Below are positions 1-5,483 of a stretch of 6,637 bases of DNA, piece by piece. A program made the translations under genes and the position numbers. Source of the DNA: Oscillospiraceae bacterium (lineage in GTDB: Bacteria; Bacillota; Clostridia; Oscillospirales; Oscillospiraceae); the NCBI GenBank assembly GCA_031261245.1, contig JAISKU010000154.1, forward strand, positions 1-6,637, read 5' to 3'. Under the pieces are notes generated by a model. It did not search any database. It was not told the DNA's origin and was given only the letters and a program-made list of their open reading frames with translations. How positions within the stretch are numbered: the stretch's first letter is position 1; each line of letters starts with the position of its first letter.

Positions 1-1482
1 ATCTACTCCCACCACGTCTTTGAGGGACTGTACAAGTGGGAGGACGACGGCACAGGCAACGCCATCATCGTCCCCGGACAGGCGGAGAGCTACGACAAGG
101 TCGAAAACGCCGACGGAACGATCACCTACACGTTCCATCTGCGCCCCGGCATCAAGTGGTCTGACGGAAAGGACGTCACCGCCGGCGACTTTGAGTACAG
201 CCTGCGCCGCCTCGCGAACCCCGACACCGCCGCCGACTACAACTATCTGATTGACGGCATAATCGTCGGCGCCACACAGGCCCTCTCGGGGGAGGCCTCC
301 CCTGAGACAATCGCCGTCAAGGCGATTGACGCCGCGACGCTGGAGATCACGACAGTCGTGGAGACCGCGTATTTCACGGAGCTTCTCGCGTTCCCCGCGC
401 TCTTCCCCGTCCGTCAGGACGTTATCGAGGCCGTCGGCGACCAGTGGACGTTTGAGCCCTCGACATATCTCGGCAACGGCCCGTACAAGATGAGCGCGTG
501 GGAACACAACAGCTACATCAACCTCGTCAAGAACGAAAACTACTACGGGTACAGCGAGCTCGGCCCGGAAAACATCCGCTTCGTGCTCATGGACGACGCC
601 AACGCGATGCTCACCGGCTTCCGCGGCGGCGAGCTCGACTTCATCGAGGACATGCCCGTTGACGAGATTCCCGGCCTGCTCGACAGCGGAGATCTGACCG
701 TCGTCCCGTACATCGGCACCTACTATGTGTCGTTCCAGGTACAGAAGGCCCCGTTTGACAACCCGCTCGTCCGTGAGGCGTTCACCCTCGCGATTGACCG
801 CGACAACATCGTGGACAACATCACCCGCACGGGCCAGCTCCCCGCCTCCGGCTATGTGCCGTCCGGCATCGCCGACGCGAATCCCTCCGGCCCGGACTTC
901 CGCACGAACGGCGGCGACTGGTACAGCGTTAACCCCGCCGACTACGCGGCGAATTGTGAGCGCGCGAGAGAGCTTCTCGCCGAGGCCGGCTATCCCGGCG
1001 GCGCGGGCTTCCCGACTGTCGAGTATCTCTACAACACGAGCGCGAACCACGAGGCAATCGGTCTCGCGCTTCAGGCCGACTGGGAGCGCGAGCTCGGCGT
1101 CAGCGTGACACTCAGCAATCAGGACTGGGGCGTGTTCCTTGAGACGCGCAAGAACGGCGAGTACCAGATCGCCCGCAACGGTTGGATTGCCGACTTCAAC
1201 GACCCGATCTCGTTCATCGACATGTGGGTCACGGGCGGCGGCAACAACGACGCGCAGTACAAGAACCCCGCGTTTGACGCGCTCGTCGCGGCCTCCCGTT
1301 CAGAGTCCGACCCGGCAAAGCGCATGGCGATTCTCCACGACGCCGAAAAGCTGATGCAGGACGACTTCATGCTCGGCCCGATATACTTCTACACGCAGAA
1401 GTACATGCTCAACCCGGCCATCGGCGGCGTGTACTACACCCCGCTCGGCTACTTCCTCTTCGACCACACGTACTACAAATAA
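1..1482 (+). CDS. Oligopeptide ABC transporter substrate-binding protein (OppA/SBP_bac_5 family), 5'-truncated
   Basis: The reading frame is open from base 1, so the gene starts upstream of the window and 493 C-terminal residues are visible. Family members run about 530-560 residues, so roughly the signal peptide (usually a lipoprotein one) and the first strand are missing. The protein captures peptides outside the membrane and hands them to an OppBC-type permease, neither part of which is in the window. Diagnostic SBP_bac_5 features in order are the FEGLYKW segment (residues 8-13), the signature FHLRPGIKWSDG with VTAGDF (45-64), GNGPYKM near 158-164, the KNENYYG segment, the PFDNPLVREAFTLAIDR block near 250-265, and a conserved C-terminal end YFLFDHTYYK. 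It is the last gene before a strong terminator. The ligand cannot be told from sequence; peptides are the family default. Confidence 0.96.
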   Translation: MYSHHVFEGLYKWEDDGTGNAIIVPGQAESYDKVENADGTITYTFHLRPGIKWSDGKDVTAGDFEYSLRRLANPDTAADYNYLIDGIIVGATQALSGEASPETIAVKAIDAATLEITTVVETAYFTELLAFPALFPVRQDVIEAVGDQWTFEPSTYLGNGPYKMSAWEHNSYINLVKNENYYGYSELGPENIRFVLMDDANAMLTGFRGGELDFIEDMPVDEIPGLLDSGDLTVVPYIGTYYVSFQVQKAPFDNPLVREAFTLAIDRDNIVDNITRTGQLPASGYVPSGIADANPSGPDFRTNGGDWYSVNPADYAANCERARELLAEAGYPGGAGFPTVEYLYNTSANHEAIGLALQADWERELGVSVTLSNQDWGVFLETRKNGEYQIARNGWIADFNDPISFIDMWVTGGGNNDAQYKNPAFDALVAASRSESDPAKRMAILHDAEKLMQDDFMLGPIYFYTQKYMLNPAIGGVYYTPLGYFLFDHTYYK

Positions 1483-1499
1483 AATCCCGCCAAACGCGC

Positions 1500-1534
1500 A
1501 AAAAGCCTGTAATCGTCACGATTACAGGCTTTTT
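1500..1534 (+). terminator. Rho-independent terminator of the oppA-like gene
   Basis: A perfect 16-bp inverted repeat (1500-1515 against 1519-1534) has a 3-base TCA loop and ends in five Ts. It starts 18 bases after the stop codon of the substrate-binding protein. Flanking GCGC on both sides (1496-1499, 1536-1539) could lengthen the stem across a one-base bulge. The A-run on the left arm makes the hairpin formally symmetric, but no minus-strand gene approaches it here. Confidence 0.93.
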
Positions 1535-1574
1535 CGCGCAGTCACGCCGCCGCGCGCCGCGCATATATTGTGTT

Positions 1575-1590
1575 GAGAGGGTGAGCGAAT
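1575..1590 (+). promoter_or_regulatory. Ribosome binding site of the CHAP-SLH gene
   Basis: GAGAGG at 1575-1580, continuing as GTGA, lies 10 bases before the ATG at 1591. It is a moderate match to the anti-Shine-Dalgarno sequence and clearly weaker than the site inside the same gene at 2085-2092. Confidence 0.6.
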
Positions 1591-2370
1591 ATGGACATGA
1601 TTATCAAAACTCCGCTCGACGCGGCGATTTCAAAGCTCGGCGTTACGGAGTTCCCCGACGGCTCAAACAACGTGGAATTCAACAGCTGGTACTACGGAAA
1701 AGAGGTCTCCGGCCCGGACTATCCGTGGTGCTCCGTGTTCGTGCTGTGGGCGTTTCACGCCTCGGGGCTGCTCACGGAGCTCACCGGCCTGACGCTCGAC
1801 GACTGCCGCCGCGCCGTCGCGGAGAGCGCGTCGTTCTGGAAGACCCTCGGGCTGGAGCGCGACCGATGGATAACCTCGGAGTACCGCGCGGGCGACGTAG
1901 TCGTGTTCGACTGGGACGGACACGGCTCGATCGACCACGTCGGCCTCGCGGAGTCCGTCGTCGGCACGCAGCTTCTCTGCATTGAGGGCAACACCGCCCT
2001 CGGCAACGACTCAAACGGCGGCCGCGTCATGCGGCGTGAGCGCCGCGCGTCGCAAATCAACGGCGCGTTTCGACCAAAATACACGGAGGTGAACGACATG
2101 ACAAGAGCGGAGACTCTCGCGCTCATAAAGGAGACGGTAACGCCGGAGCTCCTCGGGGAGCTGTACAAAAAAATGCTCGCCGCGCAGCACGGCGACGAAC
2201 ATTCCGCTTGGGCGGCCGAGGCCGTCGATTTCGCGAAAAAATCCGGCCTCTTCGCCGGCGACGGCGACGGCAATTTCGAGTGGGAGGAGCCCGTCACGCG
2301 CCAGGAGGCGGCGATTCTGTTCCGCCGCTTCGCGCAGCTCGCGGGGCTGCGCCTCGAATCCCGCGACTGA
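1591..2370 (+). CDS. CHAP-domain peptidoglycan hydrolase with C-terminal SLH domain (endolysin-like)
   Basis: This 259-residue protein is a predicted cell-wall amidase/endopeptidase. The CHAP (NlpC/P60-type cysteine peptidase) domain covers about residues 10-162. The catalytic Cys47 lies in PWCSVFVLWAF, followed by GDVVVFDWDG (101-110), the catalytic His116 in DHVGL, and E132/N134 in IEGN, which supply the third polar residue. A helical linker (about 170-200) leads to one S-layer homology domain (about 204-251, with WAAEAV, DGDG and PVTRQEA), expected to bind cell-wall polymer. There is no signal peptide or transmembrane segment, so release would need a holin or lysis; this is typical of phage endolysins, yet no phage gene is adjacent. 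A strong internal ribosome site precedes in-frame Met170, suggesting a second, SLH-only product. ATG 1591 is chosen for its ribosome site and the family-like N-terminus. The CHAP call is firm; the SLH call is good but rests on a single short repeat. Confidence 0.88.
   Translation: MDMIIKTPLDAAISKLGVTEFPDGSNNVEFNSWYYGKEVSGPDYPWCSVFVLWAFHASGLLTELTGLTLDDCRRAVAESASFWKTLGLERDRWITSEYRAGDVVVFDWDGHGSIDHVGLAESVVGTQLLCIEGNTALGNDSNGGRVMRRERRASQINGAFRPKYTEVNDMTRAETLALIKETVTPELLGELYKKMLAAQHGDEHSAWAAEAVDFAKKSGLFAGDGDGNFEWEEPVTRQEAAILFRRFAQLAGLRLESRD
2085..2100 (+). promoter_or_regulatory. Internal Shine-Dalgarno and in-frame ATG within the lysin gene
   Basis: GGAGGTGA at 2085-2092 is a perfect 8-base complement of the 16S rRNA 3' end. 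It sits 5 bases before an ATG at 2098-2100 that is in frame with the lysin. Translation from here would give a 90-residue protein (2098-2370) made of the helical linker plus the SLH domain. It is a better ribosome site than the gene's own. Secondary starts that make a separate wall-binding fragment are established for some endolysins of Gram-positive phages; use of this one is inference. Confidence 0.5.
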
Positions 2371-2379
2371 TGCGCCGCC

Positions 2380-2404
2380 GCAAAAGCTCAGTCGAGCTTT
2401 TTGC
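2380..2404. terminator. Shared bidirectional terminator between lysin and K+ channel genes
   Basis: An 8-bp perfect stem (AAAAGCTC at 2382-2389, GAGCTTTT at 2394-2401) has a 4-base loop and can be extended by GC on each side across one bulged T. On the plus strand it ends in five Ts (2398-2402), 12 bases after the lysin stop. On the minus strand it ends in four Ts, and the channel's TGA stop (2388-2390) lies inside it. The stem is short, so efficiency is uncertain, particularly for the minus strand. Confidence 0.7.
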
Positions 2405-3200
2405 CGCAGTGCGGGCAGTACTCCTTTTTGTCGCCCTCGCCCGCGGAGACCTGCTCCATAAAGCCCGCGCTTATTATGCCCGTCGGCACGGCGACAAGCC
2501 CGACGCCGAGCAGCGCGATCGTCGCGCCGAAAAACTTCCCGAGCACCGTTATCGGGAAAATGTCCCCGTACCCCACCGTCGTAAGCGTCGCGACCGCCCA
2601 CCACAGCCCGGAAAACGCGTTTTTGAATACGCCCGGCTGCGCCTCGTGCTCGACGCTGTACATCAGCACCGACGCGATAAGCGCGAGCAGCATCACCACC
2701 GTCACCGAAGACAGCAGCTGCGCCGACCGCTTGCGGAAAACCGCGCCGATGGAGGACATCGCGCTCGTGTACCTGTTGACCTTCAGGATACGAAGCAGCC
2801 GCAGCAGCCTCATCATGCGTATCACGCGCAGGTCAAACGGGAAAATAAACGGCAGATAGAACGGCAAAATCGCGATCAGGTCAATAACCGCGGAAAACGA
2901 CAGCACGTAGCGCAGCCTCGCCCGAGCCGCGCCGAGCCCCGGCCGCGCCAGATCAGACGCCCAGATGCGCGCGACGTACTCCGCGGAGAAAACTGCGACG
3001 GACGCCGTCTCGATGACGTGAAAAACCGCCGTCGCCCGCGCGGGCATCCCGCTGAACGTGTCGAGAATGACGAGCACGACGTTAATCACGATGAGGGCAA
3101 TAATCGCGCCGTCAAATATCTGCGCGACGAGGTCGTTCTCGTCGTCGTCGCGTATCAGGTTGAATACCCCGGCCTTTATCTTTTTGTAAATCGAACCCAC
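2388..3200 (-). CDS. Voltage-gated potassium channel (6-TM Ion_trans family)
   Basis: This gene encodes a predicted 270-residue tetrameric K+ channel subunit of the inner membrane. S1 is about 29-47 and S2 about 59-80, with acidic E64 and E74. S3 is about 98-117, with D107. S4 carries five arginines and a lysine at every third position (R125, 128, 131, 134, 137, K140), a textbook voltage sensor. S5 is about 165-183, the selectivity filter TVGYGD is at 208-213, and S6 is about 221-247. The short C-terminus ends in CPHCGKK (C262, C265), half of a zinc ribbon. The start is uncertain. The frame is open up to a TTG at 3269, but a strong promoter lies at 3231-3259, so the first usable in-frame start is the GTG at 3200, which lacks a clear ribosome site. 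An ATG at 3203-3205 is out of frame by one base. The gene is convergent with the lysin and divergent from the oxidoreductase operon, with no evident functional link to either. Channel identity is firm; gating cannot be read from sequence. Confidence 0.93.
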   Translation of the reverse strand: MGSIYKKIKAGVFNLIRDDDENDLVAQIFDGAIIALIVINVVLVILDTFSGMPARATAVFHVIETASVAVFSAEYVARIWASDLARPGLGAARARLRYVLSFSAVIDLIAILPFYLPFIFPFDLRVIRMMRLLRLLRILKVNRYTSAMSSIGAVFRKRSAQLLSSVTVVMLLALIASVLMYSVEHEAQPGVFKNAFSGLWWAVATLTTVGYGDIFPITVLGKFFGATIALLGVGLVAVPTGIISAGFMEQVSAGEGDKKEYCPHCGKKLD

Positions 3201-3230
3201 CCCATTCCAATTTCCGGAATCTCTCCCTGT

Positions 3231-3259
3231 ATTGTAGTTACTCCCGCCCGCAATGTCAA
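3231..3259 (-). promoter_or_regulatory. Sigma-A promoter of the K+ channel gene
   Basis: Read on the minus strand, TTGACA (3259-3254), a 17-base spacer and TACAAT (3236-3231) form a near-consensus vegetative promoter. AT-rich sequence just upstream (3260-3276 on the plus strand) resembles an UP element. The predicted transcript start near 3224 leaves only about 24 bases of leader before the GTG at 3200. Confidence 0.85.
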
Positions 3260-3302
3260 TAAATCTCAAAAATATTCAGACTTCGCGCCGCCCAAAACCC
3301 GC

Positions 3303-3332
3303 TTGACTATCTCGCGCCAAATAATATATAAT
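3303..3332 (+). promoter_or_regulatory. Sigma-A promoter of the aor operon
   Basis: TTGACT (3303-3308), an 18-base spacer and a perfect TATAAT (3327-3332) lie in front of the oxidoreductase gene. The transcript would start near 3339, giving a leader of about 26 bases, too short for a molybdenum/tungsten-cofactor riboswitch. TATATA at 3325-3330 is an alternative -10 with a 16-base spacer. Confidence 0.82.
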
Positions 3333-3350
3333 AAACAAAAATATTACAGT

Positions 3351-3364
3351 GGGAGAGCGTTTAT
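3351..3364 (+). promoter_or_regulatory. Ribosome binding site of the aor gene
   Basis: GGGAGAG at 3351-3357 lies 7 bases before the ATG at 3365. The spacing and match fix the start codon of the oxidoreductase, which also agrees with the family N-terminus. Confidence 0.8.
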
Positions 3365-5230
3365 ATGAACGGTTACACCGGAAAATTGCTGTTCGTCAAC
3401 CTGACGGACAAGACCTGCGAGGTGCGTGAGCTTACGGAAGATCTGGCGAAAAACTTTGTCGGAGGCCCGTCGCTCGGGGCGCGAATCCTCTACGACGAGA
3501 TGCCGCCGAACACCGACGCGCTCGCGCCGGAGAGCCTGCTCGGGATCATCTCCGGGCCCACCAACGGCACAGGCCCGTTAATGGGCGGACGCTACACCGT
3601 CGTGTCGAAGTCGCCCGTCACCGGCGGGTGGAACGACGCGAACTCCGGGGGCAACTTCGGCCCGATTCTGCGGAAATCCGGCTACGACGCGGTGTTTTTC
3701 AAGGGCGTCTCGGAAACCCCGGTGTATCTGTTCATCGACAACGGCGAGGTCAGCTTCCGCGACGCGTCACATCTGTGGGGCAAGACGACAATCGAGACGG
3801 AAATCGCAATCCGCGCGGAGCTTGACGACCCAAAGGTCGGCATCGCGCTTATCGGCCCCGCGGGAGAGCGCCTGTCAAATATGGCCGCGATTATGAACGA
3901 CACGCACAGGGCGGCGGGGCGCGGCGGCACGGGCGCGGTCATGGGAAGCAAGCGGCTCAAGGCGCTCGTCTGTCGCGGAGACATAAAAATAGAAGTCCGG
4001 GACAAAGCGGAAATCGTCGCCCTCAACAAGGAGACAGTCGAATGGGAAAAAGGCCCCGTCGCGGAGGTCGTAAAGATTTTCAGCGCGTGGGGAACGGGCA
4101 GCCTGTACGAAGATTCCACCATTTCAGGGGACGCGGGGATAAAGAACTGGGGCGGCTCCGCAAAAGACCTCACGGACGAGCAAAAGGAAATCCTGACCTC
4201 GGCGTCGATGGACAAGATGTACAGGAAAAAGAAATTCGCCTGTAACGCCTGCCCCGTCGGCTGCGGAGCAATCTACGAAATCAAGGACGGCCCGTGGAAA
4301 CTGGAGGAGACCGGCCGCCCGGAGTATGAGACCTCCAGCAACTTCGGCAGTATGTTGCTCAACGGCGACCCGCAATCCGTCAACTACTGCAATTTCCTCT
4401 GCAACGAGTACGGCTACGACGTGATCTCGTTCGGCTCGACCCTCGCGTGGGCGATGGAGTGCTACAACACCGGCCTGTTCACCCTGGAGGAAATGGGCGG
4501 CATCGACCTCAAATGGGGCGACCGCGACGCAATAGTGGCGATGAGCGAGGCCATCTGCCGCGCGAGCACGGAAATGGGCAGAGTCCTCGGCGGCGCGACG
4601 GTCGCCGCGGCCCGGCACTACAACCGCGGCTTTGAATTTTTAGTCAACGCCTCGGGAATTGAGATACCTCAGCACGACGCCCGCCGCGCGCCGGGGCTCG
4701 CGCGAACATACCAGTACGACCCTACGCCGGGCCGCCACGTCAAGGGCGGTCTGGGCTTCACCGACCACGGTGCGGAGCCGCCGGAGCAAAAATACAGCTT
4801 CAAGGACACGGGCAGGCGCGATTTGGACGCGGTAATCGACCTTGAAATAACAAACTGCGCCGGATTTTGCCAGCTGTCGGACTTCGGCCTGCCGCCCGGA
4901 ATAAAGCTGCGGTTCCTCAACGCGCTGACGGACTTCAATTACAGCGAGGAGGACGGGGTGAACCTCGGCCTGCGCCTGTTCACAATGCGCCACGCGTTCA
5001 ATCTGCGCGAGGGTATGCGCCGCGGGGACTTCAAAATCTCGGACAGAATCGTCGGCAAACCGCCCTTGAAAGAGGGCCCGCTTGAAAACATAACCATCGA
5101 CAATGAGCAGCTCGCCGACAATTTCTATACCGAGCTCGGCTGGGATTTGGAGACCGCGCTGCCTCCGAAAGAATTCCTCGAAAAGGTCGGCGGTCTTGAC
5201 TTCGTGCTTCGCGACCTGTACGGTGCGTAA
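3365..5230 (+). CDS. aor: Aldehyde:ferredoxin oxidoreductase family tungsto/molybdo-pterin enzyme
   Basis: This is a complete 621-residue cytoplasmic enzyme, close to the roughly 605 residues of the archaeal prototype. The family oxidises aldehydes to acids (or reduces acids) with ferredoxin, using a bis-pterin tungsten centre and one [4Fe-4S] cluster. The N-terminal pterin-binding domain shows MNGYTGKLLFVNLT, GPTNGTGPLMGGRYTVVSKSP (64-84 region), NSGGNFGPILRKSGYDAV (93-110) and AAGRGGTGAVMGSKRLKAL (183-201). The cluster cysteines are C293, C296 and C300 in CNACPVGC, with the fourth at C498 or C502 in NCAGFC. PEYET (319-323) and the GRH motif with H458 match the regions of the acidic and histidine active-site residues of the Pyrococcus enzyme by approximate offset. 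No ferredoxin-like subunit gene follows, which suggests a stand-alone enzyme rather than the multi-subunit AorABC type. It is the first gene of an operon with a sulfur carrier and its activating enzyme. The metal (W or Mo) and the true substrate are not decidable here. Confidence 0.96.
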   Translation: MNGYTGKLLFVNLTDKTCEVRELTEDLAKNFVGGPSLGARILYDEMPPNTDALAPESLLGIISGPTNGTGPLMGGRYTVVSKSPVTGGWNDANSGGNFGPILRKSGYDAVFFKGVSETPVYLFIDNGEVSFRDASHLWGKTTIETEIAIRAELDDPKVGIALIGPAGERLSNMAAIMNDTHRAAGRGGTGAVMGSKRLKALVCRGDIKIEVRDKAEIVALNKETVEWEKGPVAEVVKIFSAWGTGSLYEDSTISGDAGIKNWGGSAKDLTDEQKEILTSASMDKMYRKKKFACNACPVGCGAIYEIKDGPWKLEETGRPEYETSSNFGSMLLNGDPQSVNYCNFLCNEYGYDVISFGSTLAWAMECYNTGLFTLEEMGGIDLKWGDRDAIVAMSEAICRASTEMGRVLGGATVAAARHYNRGFEFLVNASGIEIPQHDARRAPGLARTYQYDPTPGRHVKGGLGFTDHGAEPPEQKYSFKDTGRRDLDAVIDLEITNCAGFCQLSDFGLPPGIKLRFLNALTDFNYSEEDGVNLGLRLFTMRHAFNLREGMRRGDFKISDRIVGKPPLKEGPLENITIDNEQLADNFYTELGWDLETALPPKEFLEKVGGLDFVLRDLYGA

Positions 5231-5233
5231 AAA

Positions 5234-5482
5234 ATGAAGGTTTGGGTAAAATTTGTCTGCAAGGACTTGACCGGGGGTCTTGCCAACGGCGAATACAGCG
5301 TCCCTGACGGCGCGACGGTGCTCGACGTAATCCGCGCCGCCGAAAAATCCTGCGGCGTGACGCTCCCGCCCGACCGCGACAAAGCTTTTCAGTACATCTT
5401 AAACGACAAGGCGGCGCAGGGGTATACTCCTGTGCCGGACGGCGCGAAGCTCTACGTTTTGCACGCCAGACTGGGTGGTTAG
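5234..5482 (+). CDS. MoaD/ThiS-type ubiquitin-fold sulfur carrier protein
   Basis: This 82-residue protein has the beta-grasp pattern of MoaD/ThiS carriers: an opening strand (MKVWVKFVC), a turn, a second strand (GEYSVPDGATV), a helix (LDVIRAAEKSCGV), and a final strand with PDGAKLYVL running into the C-terminal RLGG. The terminal Gly81-Gly82 is the essential feature, because the last glycine is adenylated and then thiocarboxylated. MoaD donates sulfur to form the dithiolene of molybdopterin/tungstopterin. The ATG lies 3 bases after the oxidoreductase stop with no good ribosome site of its own, so it probably depends on translational coupling. The neighbouring AOR and MoeB-like genes point to cofactor synthesis rather than thiamine. 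It could instead be a ThiS-like carrier for another sulfur-transfer reaction; no MoaE or ThiG gene is present in the window to settle this. Confidence 0.88.
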   Translation: MKVWVKFVCKDLTGGLANGEYSVPDGATVLDVIRAAEKSCGVTLPPDRDKAFQYILNDKAAQGYTPVPDGAKLYVLHARLGG

Positions 5483-5483
5483 T

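Noticed and set aside
358..1482. Start of the substrate-binding protein at GTG 358
   Set aside because: The frame is open to base 1 and the upstream part contains the family signature (FHLRPGIKWSDG), so the true start lies before the window.
1564..1569. TATATT as a -10 box for the CHAP-SLH gene
   Set aside because: No -35 is found at the right distance, and the implied transcript start would fall on the ribosome binding site. The gene's promoter is not identified.
1663..2604. Several Arg-rich minus-strand frames opposite the lysin and channel ends
   Set aside because: They overlap one another and well-supported genes, lack ribosome sites and show the low-complexity composition of antisense frames in GC-rich DNA.
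3198..3269. N-terminal extension of the channel from the TTG at 3269
   Set aside because: The extension would be encoded across the -35 and -10 boxes of the gene's own promoter, has no ribosome site, and reads as low-homology Gly/Asn-rich sequence.
3333..3364. Molybdenum/tungsten cofactor riboswitch in front of aor
   Set aside because: The predicted leader is about 26 bases and mostly AT-rich, too short for any riboswitch fold.
2208..3368. Long plus-strand open frame of 386 codons opposite the K+ channel
   Set aside because: It starts at a TTG with no ribosome site, is extremely rich in Arg, His and Pro, has no recognisable domain, and lies antisense to a clear channel gene. It is a by-product of GC-rich codon use.
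5475..5483. GTG start of the MoeB-like gene at 5475
   Set aside because: ATG 5484 has a better-spaced GGTGG and matches the usual N-terminus. The GTG remains possible but is less likely.
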